DNA of 64,000 bases from NCBI GenBank assembly GCA_947503275.1, contig CANNCZ010000002.1, positions 578,733 to 642,732 of the forward strand, given 5' to 3'. Under the pieces are notes generated by a model. That model had not been told where the DNA came from. It ran no database searches and was given only the letters and a program-made list of their open reading frames with translations. Positions 9,542 to 18,703 of the stretch are shown one piece after another. The number at the start of each line of letters is the position of its first letter. Position 1 is the stretch's first letter. The position numbers and the translations under genes were made by a program. The DNA is from an uncultured Erythrobacter sp. GTDB taxonomy: Bacteria > Pseudomonadota > Alphaproteobacteria > Sphingomonadales > Sphingomonadaceae.

Positions 9542-10336
9542 ATGCAACGATTGTTGATCTTTGGCCTTGGCTACAGCGCGCAGCGGATCGAGACCGCGAT
9601 GAAGTCTCGCGGTTGGAGCATTGATGCGACCGGCAGTGCGGGCAATGTCGATTTTACCGACCGCGATGCGGTGTTAGCCGCGATGGAGCAAGCGAGCCAT
9701 ATCCTCTCCTCCGTACCACCTGATCGGAAAAGCGGGTTGGACCCGGTACTGGACCAATATGGCGAGGCCTTGCAGGGTCGGGCGCTGTACTACCTCTCAT
9801 CTACGGGCGTTTATGGTGACCAACAGGGGGCGTGGGTCGACGAACATTCGCCAACCGGCATTGGTCGTCGCAATGCACGGACAGATGCTGATGCGGCGTG
9901 GCTGGAATTGGGCGCGCGCGTGTTCCGATTACCGGGAATCTACGGTCCAGATCGCAGCGCGCTTGATCGAGTGAAAGCAGGCAAAGCGCGGCGGATTGAT
10001 CTGCCGGGTCAAGTGTTCAGCCGGATCCATGTCGATGATATCGCAAGCGGGATCGTCGCGGCTCTGACCAAAGATGCGCCTGCAGGGGCTTACAATCTGG
10101 GCGACGATCTGCCTGCCAGCGGCAATGCGGTGACCGAGCATGCTTGCCAATTGCTCGGGTTACAGCCGCCTCCGTTGGTGACTTTGGAAGAGGCGAACCT
10201 TTCGGAGATGGCGCGCGGGTTTTACTCAGAGAACCGCCGTGTTGCGAATGGCAAAGCCAAGCGGGTACTGGGCTGGACGCCGCAATATCCGACCTATGTC
10301 GAAGGCTTAGCGAGTTTGCTTAGCCCGCAAGGCTAA
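9542..10336 (+). CDS. NAD(P)-binding epimerase-like protein (YeeZ type)
   Basis: The protein is 264 residues if started at the ATG at 9542, which puts the Rossmann loop FGLGYSAQ right at the N-terminus and has AAGG upstream; the frame is open further back to 9506. Later landmarks are HILSSVPPD, YYLSSTGVYGD (an SDR-like Ser-x-x-Tyr region), FRLPGIYGP and FSRIHVDDIA. This pattern matches extended atypical SDRs annotated as NAD-dependent epimerase/dehydratase or YeeZ. The substrate is unknown. The last 30 bases overlap the 3' end of the convergent DMT gene. Confidence 0.8.
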   Translation: MQRLLIFGLGYSAQRIETAMKSRGWSIDATGSAGNVDFTDRDAVLAAMEQASHILSSVPPDRKSGLDPVLDQYGEALQGRALYYLSSTGVYGDQQGAWVDEHSPTGIGRRNARTDADAAWLELGARVFRLPGIYGPDRSALDRVKAGKARRIDLPGQVFSRIHVDDIASGIVAALTKDAPAGAYNLGDDLPASGNAVTEHACQLLGLQPPPLVTLEEANLSEMARGFYSENRRVANGKAKRVLGWTPQYPTYVEGLASLLSPQG

Positions 10337-11227
10337 GACCATACCAATCACCGCGAGCACCATTCCGCCCGCCGTCAGAGCGGTCCAGCGATAATCCTCA
10401 AACAGCGTCGAAAGAAGCATCGCGACAGAGATCGTGAGGATCGAGTTGTAGGCTGTGCGCCCTGCCCCAATCTCTCGCACCAAATTGTAATGCAGCGGGA
10501 ATGTCACCACCGATCCTATCAGCGCCAGATAGACGATCCCTGCCCAATAATTGCCCGAAGTCGGCAATGGCGGCGGACCCGCAGTCAGCCAAGCGAAGCC
10601 AAGATCAAAGACGGTGCCATACAGCATCGCCCATGCAAGCAAGCTCACCATGGGCACCGCGCGCCCCGTAGGATTGGCCTGAATCACATTGGCGACCGAA
10701 GCAGCGACAATGCCCAACATCGCCAGCGCGATGCCCCAACCCGGGTTTCCGCCGATTACGCCCGCTTCTGGATTGGCCAGCCACTCATGCACAAGCAAAG
10801 CTGAAACACCGACAATCGCAATCGCGCTGCCAACCAAAAATCCACCTTGAACTCGCTCGCCCAAGAACAAACGCCCGAACAGCGCGTTGGGAACCATCAG
10901 TAATCCAAACATCATCGCGACAATGCCTGATGTGACGTATAACTCCGCGTGATAGACAAACAGGAAATTGCCGCTGAATTGAAAGATCCCGACAAAGGCC
11001 GCGAGGCGATGCTCGGGCGCGCTCAGCTTCAACCGGCGCTTCATCAGAAAAGCGACCAGAAACAGCGCTGGCGTTGCCAATGCGAAGCGGTAGAATACCG
11101 ACCAAGCGGCGGGCACTCCGTCGATCTGACCGGTGATTACTAGCCACGTTGATCCCCAGATCGTGCCGGTCAGGATAAAGGGCACAATTACCCGCCAGCT
11201 GAGCATATTGGTCTGCGTTGCGCTCAC
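10307..11227 (-). CDS. DMT-superfamily EamA-type transporter
   Basis: The protein has 306 residues with about ten hydrophobic segments arranged as two five-helix EamA repeats (TIWGSTWLVI in the first, LYGTVFDLGFAW in the second). Such proteins are inner-membrane drug/metabolite exporters, often for amino acids. Its ATG overlaps the stop of the threonine-aldolase-like gene by four bases (ATGA-type coupling). A role in exporting a product or substrate of that enzyme is possible but not shown by the sequence. Confidence 0.88.
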   Translation of the reverse strand: MSATQTNMLSWRVIVPFILTGTIWGSTWLVITGQIDGVPAAWSVFYRFALATPALFLVAFLMKRRLKLSAPEHRLAAFVGIFQFSGNFLFVYHAELYVTSGIVAMMFGLLMVPNALFGRLFLGERVQGGFLVGSAIAIVGVSALLVHEWLANPEAGVIGGNPGWGIALAMLGIVAASVANVIQANPTGRAVPMVSLLAWAMLYGTVFDLGFAWLTAGPPPLPTSGNYWAGIVYLALIGSVVTFPLHYNLVREIGAGRTAYNSILTISVAMLLSTLFEDYRWTALTAGGMVLAVIGMVLALRAKQTR

Positions 11228-12231
11228 AGGGAGGCGATTGCCCTGCCGAGAGCCGCTGCGTCTTCAGCGCGCGTATCCCATGCAGTGACGAAACGCGCCG
11301 CGTCATCGCCCCAATCATAGAAAGCAAAATTCTGTGCGCGCAAAGCCTCTCGCTCGGCAGGCGAGAGACGCATAAACAGCTCATTTGCCTCAACCGGATG
11401 CATCAGGCGGTCGGCCGCTCCGCTCGCAATCTCGGCAGCCGCAGCATTCGCATGGCGCGCATTGGCCAGCCACAGATCGTCCTCCAACATCGCAAGGATT
11501 TGCGCGGCGAGATACCGGCCCTTGCATTGCAAATGTCCAGCCCGTTTGCGGCGATATTTTACCTCAGCGGCGCGTTCGGGGTCGAACAGCACCACGGCCT
11601 CTGCACTCATCGCGCCATTTTTGATAAAGCCGAAAGCGAGGCTTTCAACGCCACCCGCTGCCGTTGCCGCGCTGCCGCCCAAGAACGCCGCTGAGTTCGA
11701 AAAACGCGCGCCGTCCATGTGCAGGCCCAGTTTTCGGCTCTTGGCGAAACTCGTGAGCGCGGCAAGTTCATCGGCACTGTAGCTGCGACCATATTCGCTG
11801 GCCTGTGTGATCGCGATGGCGTGGGCCTGAACCTGATGCACATCATCGCGGATTGGGTCGATCAAAGCAGCGATGCCCTGCGGCGTAAGCTTCGCCCCCT
11901 CGCCCTCACACAACATCAGCTTCGCACCGTGCAGATAAAATCCCGGCGCGCCGCCTTCGTCGACCTCAATATGCGCTTCTTCGTGGCACACAACCGCGCC
12001 ATGCGGTTGCACCATCGTGCCCAGAGCCAGACAATTCGCAGACGTCCCAGTCGCCGTCCAAAGCGCTGCGCATTCGCGTCCAAACAGGTCAGAGAACCGA
12101 GCATCCAGCTCTGCCGACAAGGCGTCGCCGTCATAGGGGCTGTCGGCGTTATCCGCAGCGCGCATCGCCTCCCAAACTTTGGGATGGACGGGTGCGGCGT
12201 TGTCAGAGAGGAAGGGCACGGGATCAGACAT
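11224..12231 (-). CDS. Threonine aldolase / beta-eliminating lyase family PLP enzyme
   Basis: The protein has 335 residues, fold type I PLP enzyme. Visible are NAAPVHPKVW at the N-terminus, the cofactor-ring segment EAHIEVDEGG, LHMDGAR (residues 170-176; Asp and Arg contact PLP) and the probable Schiff-base lysine Lys204 in GFIKNGAM. The family includes low-specificity L-threonine aldolase (threonine to glycine plus acetaldehyde). The surroundings of the lysine differ from the common SKGLGAP form, so substrate preference is open. It is coupled to the DMT gene downstream. Confidence 0.85.
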   Translation of the reverse strand: MSDPVPFLSDNAAPVHPKVWEAMRAADNADSPYDGDALSAELDARFSDLFGRECAALWTATGTSANCLALGTMVQPHGAVVCHEEAHIEVDEGGAPGFYLHGAKLMLCEGEGAKLTPQGIAALIDPIRDDVHQVQAHAIAITQASEYGRSYSADELAALTSFAKSRKLGLHMDGARFSNSAAFLGGSAATAAGGVESLAFGFIKNGAMSAEAVVLFDPERAAEVKYRRKRAGHLQCKGRYLAAQILAMLEDDLWLANARHANAAAAEIASGAADRLMHPVEANELFMRLSPAEREALRAQNFAFYDWGDDAARFVTAWDTRAEDAAALGRAIASL

Positions 12232-12282
12232 ACCAACCGCCTCTAACTACGAATACCGTCAGCGCAAGCAGGAGCTAAACAA

Positions 12283-12591
12283 ATGAGCGATACAAATGAT
12301 GGCGTGACCATCACCCACGACGATCACGGAACGGGCGGGAAATACATCGCCCATGTGGCGGGACAGAGCACCACCGGTTATCTCGAATGGGAGCAGCGCG
12401 ACGACGGTGCGGTGCGTATCGCGACGCATACGATTGTCCCGCCTGAGATCGGCGGGCGCGGGATCGCTGGTCTTTTGGTCCGACGCCTGATCGAGGATGC
12501 GCGCGAGCACAACTTCAAGATAGAGCCACAATGTTGGTATGTGGCGAAGAAATTCGACGAAAACCCGGACTGGAGCGATTTGCGAGCTTAA
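12283..12591 (+). CDS. Small GNAT-like N-acetyltransferase (YjdJ family)
   Basis: The protein has 102 residues. HTIVPPEIGGRGIAGLLV is the acetyl-CoA pyrophosphate-binding signature (V-P-x-x-x-G-x-G-x-A) of the short YjdJ-type acyl-CoA N-acyltransferases, followed by the conserved C-terminal CWYVAKKF segment. The acceptor is not known for this family. The ATG at 12283 is divergent from the threonine-aldolase-like gene. Its TAA stop overlaps the TAA of the convergent PH-domain gene in the palindrome TTAA. Confidence 0.88.
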   Translation: MSDTNDGVTITHDDHGTGGKYIAHVAGQSTTGYLEWEQRDDGAVRIATHTIVPPEIGGRGIAGLLVRRLIEDAREHNFKIEPQCWYVAKKFDENPDWSDLRA

Positions 12592-14150
12592 GCGCGCTCC
12601 AATTGCGAGAAATCAGTCGCGGCAATTGTCTCTAGCACGTCGCGGCGAACCTGCCTTGCTCGCTCCACCGGAATGCCTGGAATGGAGAACTGCCCGCCCG
12701 CTTGCCCCAGATGCAGAGTCGCGTAGCCGCGAAAGCGCGCAATAGGCCCCTGTGAAATCTGAGCCGAATGCAGCTTCATCCGAGTCGCGATTTGGCTGCG
12801 CGGGGAGAGCATCCCTTTGGTCGCCATGATCTGAGTGTAGTCCAAAGCGTGGCGTTGATATCGCCAGGCCAGAACATTGGCGAGCGCAGAGATCCCGGCC
12901 AGAACCAGCGGAATGCCGGTCGCAATCGCGGTCCAGTCGGGCGAATAGAATGATGTGGTGGTGAACGCGATGCCAGCCGCGATCAGGAAAAAGATCGCAT
13001 CGCCCAGAGCATTATCGAACAGATAGGCCTCTGTCGCGCGGTGCCAATCGGCATCCTCGCCAGGCAGATGGAACCCGGCCGCCTCCACAATTGGCGCAAT
13101 CTCATCACGCCGGGCGAAGGGCGCCACAACATGGCTGGATGCGCCCAAATCCTGAGCCAGACTGACGAAGCGCAAAGAATGCCAACCGAACCGGTAGCGG
13201 ACAAAGCCTGTGCCCAGTTTCACCCCCTGCACTCGGTGGATCGGCATAACAACATCGGTTCGCGTGAACATTCCGCGCCGGCGCCGAAAGCCGCGCGGTG
13301 TGCGCTCCAGTAAGAAGCCCCATTCGCGCGCAAACACTCTGGCCATGCCGGTCGCCGAGCCGACGAAGAACAGGCCCGCCAGCGCGGCAATCGCACCCAA
13401 AGCCTGAACCCCAGTGCTCGCGCCGCTGATCTGGTCGGTTAGATTGCCGCCTTCGTCTTGAAACCAGTCGATCCAGATGTCCGGGTCAAAAAGCTCAATG
13501 TCGATAAGGCCACCTGCGGTCTGCATAACACCAAACAAAACCGCGAAAACAGCCAGCGAAAACTCGAAAAAACCAAAGGTGAAGAGCCTGCCAGGTCCCA
13601 TTGTGAAGAGCGGCTCGGCCTCTTCGGCAGGCGTCAGATGCGCGGGATCCTCGCCCACCGAAACCGCAGCAGTCTCTTGCGCCTCTTCATCGCGCCGGGT
13701 TCGCACCAGACGACGCAATTCCTCGCCATCATCCTCTTTTAGGAAGGAGAGGCTCAAATCCTCGCCGCCACCGGCACCCGTTTCAAACTTTACCGCAACC
13801 AGCCCGAACAGACGCGGAATCAATTTTTGCTCAAGGCTGACGTCCTGAATGCGCTCATAAGGTACAGAGCGCGCCGAGCGGCTGAGCACGCCGCTCTCCA
13901 CCCGAATATCGGCAGTGCCTATCGTGTAGGTCAGCCGCTTCCACTTTATATATGAAAACAACGCGGCCACCGCCAAGATAGCAGCCCCCACACCCAGCGC
14001 GATGAGCACGCCGAACCCTGTTGTGCCGGTACCAAAAGCGATGGCGACAACAGGCACAATCGCATTTTGCAAGCCCCCCACCGCGCCGACAAGGACGCTT
14101 AACGGGGCCGTGTTGCGCGGCTCCAATGTCCCAATCGAAACGGAACTCAC
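12588..14150 (-). CDS. Bacterial PH-domain membrane protein (YdbT-like)
   Basis: The 520-residue protein has pairs of transmembrane helices (first at residues ~20-65) alternating with bacterial PH domains of the YdbS/YdbT (DUF304) type. The domain signature is seen as GTADIRVESGVLSRSARS and YERIQDVSLEQ near residues 80-110, again around residue 290-310 (RRRGMFTRTDVV, HRVQGV), and once more near residue 440-460 (TKGMLSPRSQI). Function is unknown; family members are inner-membrane proteins sometimes linked to envelope stress or peptide resistance. Its start overlaps the stop of the upstream PH-domain gene by four bases. Confidence 0.85.
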   Translation of the reverse strand: MSSVSIGTLEPRNTAPLSVLVGAVGGLQNAIVPVVAIAFGTGTTGFGVLIALGVGAAILAVAALFSYIKWKRLTYTIGTADIRVESGVLSRSARSVPYERIQDVSLEQKLIPRLFGLVAVKFETGAGGGEDLSLSFLKEDDGEELRRLVRTRRDEEAQETAAVSVGEDPAHLTPAEEAEPLFTMGPGRLFTFGFFEFSLAVFAVLFGVMQTAGGLIDIELFDPDIWIDWFQDEGGNLTDQISGASTGVQALGAIAALAGLFFVGSATGMARVFAREWGFLLERTPRGFRRRRGMFTRTDVVMPIHRVQGVKLGTGFVRYRFGWHSLRFVSLAQDLGASSHVVAPFARRDEIAPIVEAAGFHLPGEDADWHRATEAYLFDNALGDAIFFLIAAGIAFTTTSFYSPDWTAIATGIPLVLAGISALANVLAWRYQRHALDYTQIMATKGMLSPRSQIATRMKLHSAQISQGPIARFRGYATLHLGQAGGQFSIPGIPVERARQVRRDVLETIAATDFSQLERA

Positions 14151-14917
14151 ATGCTTTCCCGTTTGATATGCGCGCGGATTTCCTCACGCATCTGGACCGC
14201 CAATTCATGGCCCAGCCCCGGCAGGCTGACAGAGGCATTGTGGTTGCCTGCGGTGTGCAACGTCATCGTCGCGATATCGAGCGCGCGCTCAATCGGACCC
14301 TGATCAACATCAATATGCTGGACCCGCCCAAACGGCACGATGGTATCGGAGTGAAACATGATACCGCGCACCACGCGCAGCCGGTCGCGACTAATCTGAT
14401 ACCCACGCGCATTGAACCGCGCGGCGGGCAGGCGGATGATCAGGAACAGCGCAAGCAAAAGCGCCGGCACTGCGAACACACCGGGTGGCAGGCCGATCTC
14501 AGGGCTCAGCACCCCTTCAGCGGCGAGTGCGGCAACCATCAGAACCACAGAAGTGATGACTGCGCCAACCCGCATCAGCAGTTTGTAATTGGGGTGCAGC
14601 TTGGTCAGTTCCACCTCGTCGTCCACATCGGTGATGATCGGGTTTGGCGCCGGTTCTTCAGAGACTTCGGGCGCCGCATAGCTGGCGTGTTTGGGATAAG
14701 GCGCGGAGGATGTTGGCAATGGCGCTTCGCTTTCACGGGGCGAAGACGCTTGCTGCGGCTGCTCTGGCGCAGGCTGACCCGCATTTCGCGCGCCTTTCGC
14801 CGCTTCCTCCCACGGATTGCCGCCGCTCTGGTGACCAAACAATTGCCGCGCGCGCTTGGACTGAAAGCCCCCGCCCGCGCCTTCTTCTGGTTTGTCGTCT
14901 GCGCCCTTGTCATTCAT
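14147..14917 (-). CDS. Bacterial PH-domain membrane protein (YdbS-like)
   Basis: The protein is 256 residues from the ATG at 14917; a longer frame to 14983 adds a basic non-conserved stretch. The first ~110 residues are low-complexity (Pro, Ala, Glu, Ser rich) and probably cytoplasmic. Two hydrophobic helices follow, then a bPH domain with YQISRDRLRVVRGIMF and GRVQHIDVDQGPIER, the hallmark of the YdbS family. It is the first gene of a two-gene YdbS-YdbT operon. The long disordered N-terminus is unusual for the family. Confidence 0.82.
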   Translation of the reverse strand: MNDKGADDKPEEGAGGGFQSKRARQLFGHQSGGNPWEEAAKGARNAGQPAPEQPQQASSPRESEAPLPTSSAPYPKHASYAAPEVSEEPAPNPIITDVDDEVELTKLHPNYKLLMRVGAVITSVVLMVAALAAEGVLSPEIGLPPGVFAVPALLLALFLIIRLPAARFNARGYQISRDRLRVVRGIMFHSDTIVPFGRVQHIDVDQGPIERALDIATMTLHTAGNHNASVSLPGLGHELAVQMREEIRAHIKRESM

Positions 14918-15067
14918 GCCAGTACCAATGCTGCGGTGTTGGCGCGCGTGCAAGTGCAAAGGTGATTTGCGCCGATCTTGCACTTGCCCCTATCGCTATT
15001 AGGAGGACGCCGCGGCGCGTCTGTGCGCATAGGATCACGTCAACGAAACCCCCTCAGGAGACAGACG

Positions 15068-15715
15068 ATGACCACACTGCATTCAAGCCTCGGCCCCAAT
15101 CCGCGTTTGGTGCGCATGTTTTTGGCTGAAAAAGGCTTGAAAGAGGGGACCGATTTCACCCGCGTCCATTACGACATCATCACCGGGGAGAACCGCCAGA
15201 GTGCGGAATATCTCGAAAAGAACCCACTTGGCACGATCCCCACGCTGGAACTGGATGATGGCACGTGCCTCACCGAAAGTTGGCCAATCTGCGAGTTTAT
15301 TGAAGAGAAGCATCCAACGCCGAACCTGATCGGTGAGACTCCAGAAGAGCGCGCCGAAGTGCGCAAGTGGGCGCGGCTTTTTGATCAAGAAGTCGTGGTG
15401 CCGATGACAATGGGCTTTCGTGCGGGCGGCGGGCGTCTGATGTTCGAACCGCGCATGCCTGTTGTCTCCGCAGAGGCTGGCTCAGAATTATCCGCAATGT
15501 CCGATGAGAAATGGCGCGATTTCGATGCGGTTCTGGGCGATAGCAACCACTTTGCACTGGGCCGCTTCACCTTTGCCGACTTGCTCATCTTTTGCTTTGC
15601 CAATTTCGGCTTCACAGTAGGGTGGAAATTGCCGGAGGGGACGGACAATCTCGCGCGCTTTGTCGATCACCATAATGGACGCACCAGCGCGGGCATCTGG
15701 CAGGAAGCAGAGTAA
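15068..15715 (+). CDS. Glutathione S-transferase family protein
   Basis: The protein has 215 residues from ATG 15068, preceded by CAGGAG. The N-terminal thioredoxin-fold domain shows NPLGTIPTLELDDG and the glutathione-binding TESWPICEFIEE (the Glu-Ser pair that holds the gamma-glutamyl group). A helical C-terminal domain follows. GSTs of this kind conjugate or isomerise xenobiotics, or open epoxides. It is the first gene of the catabolic island and is coupled by TAATG to an SDR, which suggests a shared detoxification or isomerisation step. Confidence 0.9.
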   Translation: MTTLHSSLGPNPRLVRMFLAEKGLKEGTDFTRVHYDIITGENRQSAEYLEKNPLGTIPTLELDDGTCLTESWPICEFIEEKHPTPNLIGETPEERAEVRKWARLFDQEVVVPMTMGFRAGGGRLMFEPRMPVVSAEAGSELSAMSDEKWRDFDAVLGDSNHFALGRFTFADLLIFCFANFGFTVGWKLPEGTDNLARFVDHHNGRTSAGIWQEAE

Positions 15716-16482
15716 TGCCGGATCTTTCGGGGAAAGTCGCGATTGTCACCGGCTGCGCATCGGGCATTGGTGCTGCGACACTCAAACGGTTGCGAGCGGA
15801 CGGTGCCGAGGTGCTTGGCACCGATATTAGCGCGGAGTTGGGAAGCGCCGTTTGCGAAGAAGCAGGCGCAGTGTTCGCCGCTCAGGATGTTGCCGATTTT
15901 GCCCTGTGGCCGGACATCGTCGCACGGGCAGTTTCGCTCTGGGGCAGGCTCGACATTCTGGTCAACAATGCAGGCACCGTCTCCACGCTTTCGATCGAAG
16001 ATGTGACGGACGAGGCGTGGGACCGAATTTACAACATCAACATCAAAGGAACGATGGCCGGATGCCGTGCGGCCATCGCTGCGATGAAGGCCAATCCGGG
16101 TGGCGCAAAAGGCGCGATCATCAATATCGCGTCGACGTCTGCGATTGGCGCGCTTCCCGGAGATGTGGCCTATTGTTCGAGCAAGGGTGCAGTGCGCGTG
16201 CTGAGCAAATCCATCGCCACCCATTGCGCGCAAAAGGGATACAATATCCGCTGCAACACAGTCTTACCGGGGGCGACGGACACCAATATCCTTGCGCAGG
16301 CGGAGAATGTCACGCCCGGATTGAAAGAGGCGGTGGCCGCCACATCGCCGATGAACAGGCTCGCGGACCCCGCAGAAACGGCGGCTGCGATTGCTTTCCT
16401 CGCCTCGGATGAATGTCCCTATATGACGGGTGCAGAGATGCTGGTCGATGGCGCAATGATGGCCATACATCCAGGCTTTTAG
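15715..16482 (+). CDS. Short-chain dehydrogenase/reductase
   Basis: This 255-residue classical SDR has the NAD-binding loop TGCASGIGA near residue 12, NNAG near residue 85, the catalytic Ser in IASTSAIGA and Tyr-x-x-x-Lys as YCSSK. The Asp at the end of the second strand (GTDIS) favours NAD(H). It probably oxidises an alcohol of an alicyclic substrate, but the substrate is unknown. Its start overlaps the GST stop by one base and its TAG overlaps the convergent MFS gene stop (TTAG). Confidence 0.92.
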   Translation: MPDLSGKVAIVTGCASGIGAATLKRLRADGAEVLGTDISAELGSAVCEEAGAVFAAQDVADFALWPDIVARAVSLWGRLDILVNNAGTVSTLSIEDVTDEAWDRIYNINIKGTMAGCRAAIAAMKANPGGAKGAIINIASTSAIGALPGDVAYCSSKGAVRVLSKSIATHCAQKGYNIRCNTVLPGATDTNILAQAENVTPGLKEAVAATSPMNRLADPAETAAAIAFLASDECPYMTGAEMLVDGAMMAIHPGF

Positions 16483-17807
16483 GCCGGATTTTGGGTTGGG
16501 CTTTCCGCCATCCGCGCCAGATATCCGGTCTTGCCCATCTGCGCCGCCGTCCATGCAAAGACCGCCATAGCAATCACGCCTGACACCAAACAGACCGCAA
16601 AGACCGATATCGTCAATGATAGCGTGCCCTGTGTGGGGGCAAGCCAATCGCTGACCCAACCGATCAGCGCGAGGCCCAACGCCTGCCCGACCAGATTGTT
16701 AAAGAACAACGCAATCGCCACCGCGAACCCGCGCTGCCCGGGCTCAACTGCCGCCTGAATACCCGAAAGGATCGGCGCTTGGCTGGCGACATAAATCGCA
16801 TATGCGATGGCAAAAAATCCCAAAAACGGCCAAAATTCGCTCGACGAAAGGCTAAAACCCAACGGCAGCACGCAACCGAGACTGACAATACCCGGCAGCC
16901 ATGCACGCCAGCGTTCGTCTCTCTTGGTCAGCCAACCTGCAACATATCCGCCCAGGATCGGCCCCGGTATGCCGCCGATGAAAAAGGCCAACCCCAGATA
17001 CAGTCCAACATCGCCGCTTGAGATGCCGAAATTGCGCATCATCACCGCAGCCATCCAGAACGCGAGCGCATAGCCAATCATGATCTGAACCGCCCAGCCG
17101 ATGGCCAGGCCCATAAAGACCCGGTTTCCCGTCAGCGTCTTGGCGGTCGCCATCAAAGGCTGTTGATTTATCTCGGCACCTTTTGGCGCATATTGCCCGC
17201 GCCTTGGTTCGCGCATGGTGAAATAGACCAGCGCGCCGATCAAAATGCCCGGCAATCCCATCAGCATGAAGGCCCAGCGCCACCCAAACAGCTCATTCAA
17301 TTGCCCACCGATTAGCAATCCGCCAGCCGTCCCCATGGTCGCGCCGATAGTGAGAAATCCCATCGCTTTGGCCAACTCATCGCGCCGGAAATAGTCAGCG
17401 ACCAGACTTTGCGAAGCGGGGCCAGAGCACCCTTCGCCAACGCCCACACCCGTGCGCGCAAAAAACAGGGTCCAGAACCCCGTCGCAAGCCCGCAAAGCG
17501 CGGTCATCCCGCTCCAGAACGTGATCGCCCCTGCGACAATATTGCGTCGCACGGATCGGTCCGCCAGCCGCGCGGCGGGGAAGCCGATAATCACATAGGT
17601 CGCGGCGAACGCCAGTCCGCCCAGCAAGCCGATCTGCGCATCGGAAAAAGCGAACTCAGCCTTGATATCTTCGAGCAAGATCGAGAACACCAGCCGGTCC
17701 GCGATGGAAAACATGCTGACAAGCGTGAGCAGGCCGAGCACATACCAACGGTATGCCCCGCCCGATGTTTTCTCTGGATCAGTGATGTGGACGGGCATCC
17801 AGCCCAT
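16479..17807 (-). CDS. MFS transporter
   Basis: The 442-residue protein has twelve predicted helices. The MFS loop signature appears as GFPAARLADRSVRR between helices 2 and 3, and the second-helix region DAQIGLLGG resembles carriers of the spinster-like/anion:cation-symporter group often placed next to degradative genes in sphingomonads. It would import or export an island substrate across the inner membrane. The ATG at 17807 lies inside the 3' end of the upstream SDR (29-base overlap); a second ATG at 17798 is possible. Confidence 0.9.
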   Translation of the reverse strand: MGWMPVHITDPEKTSGGAYRWYVLGLLTLVSMFSIADRLVFSILLEDIKAEFAFSDAQIGLLGGLAFAATYVIIGFPAARLADRSVRRNIVAGAITFWSGMTALCGLATGFWTLFFARTGVGVGEGCSGPASQSLVADYFRRDELAKAMGFLTIGATMGTAGGLLIGGQLNELFGWRWAFMLMGLPGILIGALVYFTMREPRRGQYAPKGAEINQQPLMATAKTLTGNRVFMGLAIGWAVQIMIGYALAFWMAAVMMRNFGISSGDVGLYLGLAFFIGGIPGPILGGYVAGWLTKRDERWRAWLPGIVSLGCVLPLGFSLSSSEFWPFLGFFAIAYAIYVASQAPILSGIQAAVEPGQRGFAVAIALFFNNLVGQALGLALIGWVSDWLAPTQGTLSLTISVFAVCLVSGVIAMAVFAWTAAQMGKTGYLARMAESPTQNPA

Positions 17808-18570
17808 TGTCGACAGGGATCGTCAGCCCATTTAGGAACCGCGCATCATCACTCGCCAGAAACAGCACTGCGCCGGCCACATCGCGCGGATCGCCCAGCC
17901 CGTCTTGCGGCAGAGGACCGCTTGGAATGTCCATCAATTCCTCGCCCCCGCGTCCAGAAATCTCGCGCACCATCGGCGTTTCGATTCCGCCGGGTGCCAG
18001 CGCGTTGCAGCGAATGCCATACCCCTCATCCTGACAATGCATCGCGATGCTGCGGGTCATTGAGCTAATCGCGCCCTTCGCCGCCGTGTAGGCCGGGATC
18101 ATCGGATACCCCATCAAGGCAGCGGTCGATGCCATGTTCACAATCGCGGAACCTCCACCACCATTCTCCTTATGGCGGTGCTTCATCAAAGGCAGCGCAT
18201 ATTTGCAGCCCAAAAACGTGCCATTCACATGGATATCGAGATGCAGCTTAAAGTGATCGAGCGAGCAATCCTCGATATTCTCAAAGATCACATTGCCCGC
18301 ATTGTTGACCAGAATATCGAGGCCACCGTGACGCTCCTTGACCGCCGTCATGACATCTTTCCATTGCTGTTCGTCTGTGACGTCCAGCGCCATCGCATCG
18401 CCGCCAATGTTATCGGCGACCTTATGCGCTAACTCCGCTTCGCGGTCGGTCACGATCACAGTTGCGCCTTCGCTGGCAAGCCTCTCGCAATCCGCCTTGC
18501 CCAGCCCCATCGCGCCGCCTGTTACCAGCGCGATCCGGCCCGCCACTCTTCCCTGTCCAGAGGTATTCAT
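17779..18570 (-). CDS. Short-chain dehydrogenase/reductase
   Basis: The protein is 263 residues from ATG 18570, which has GGGAGAGAG just upstream; the frame stays open to 18819 but that reaches into the divergent Rieske gene. Motifs are TGGAMGLG (cofactor loop), VTDRE (acidic residue favouring NAD), NNAG, and YTAAK as catalytic pair. The C-terminal DNGLDARPHH is short and His-rich. It is divergent from the Rieske oxygenase at 18704 and coupled to the MFS gene, so it probably handles an early intermediate. Confidence 0.92.
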   Translation of the reverse strand: MNTSGQGRVAGRIALVTGGAMGLGKADCERLASEGATVIVTDREAELAHKVADNIGGDAMALDVTDEQQWKDVMTAVKERHGGLDILVNNAGNVIFENIEDCSLDHFKLHLDIHVNGTFLGCKYALPLMKHRHKENGGGGSAIVNMASTAALMGYPMIPAYTAAKGAISSMTRSIAMHCQDEGYGIRCNALAPGGIETPMVREISGRGGEELMDIPSGPLPQDGLGDPRDVAGAVLFLASDDARFLNGLTIPVDNGLDARPHH

Positions 18571-18647
18571 CGCTCTCTCCCAAAAGCAGTGTGTTGGCGC
18601 GCAGACTATCTCGCGGCGCGCAGTGCACCACTGGCTAAAGCGATGAT

Positions 18648-18659
18648 AAAAGTATGAGG
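18648..18659. promoter_or_regulatory. AAAAGTATGAGG element in divergent promoter region
   Basis: AAAAGTATGAGG lies between the divergent SDR (18570) and Rieske (18704) starts. AAAGTATGAGG recurs at 51703-51713 between the ligase and the LuxR gene. The reverse complement starts CCTCATACTTTT, loosely similar to the CACTTTTGG element found in other divergent regions of the island. A regulatory role is inferred only from recurrence. Confidence 0.3.
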
Positions 18660-18703
18660 TGCGCCCGGCCTTCCCCCCGCTATCGTGAGATCGGGAGTTG
18701 ACC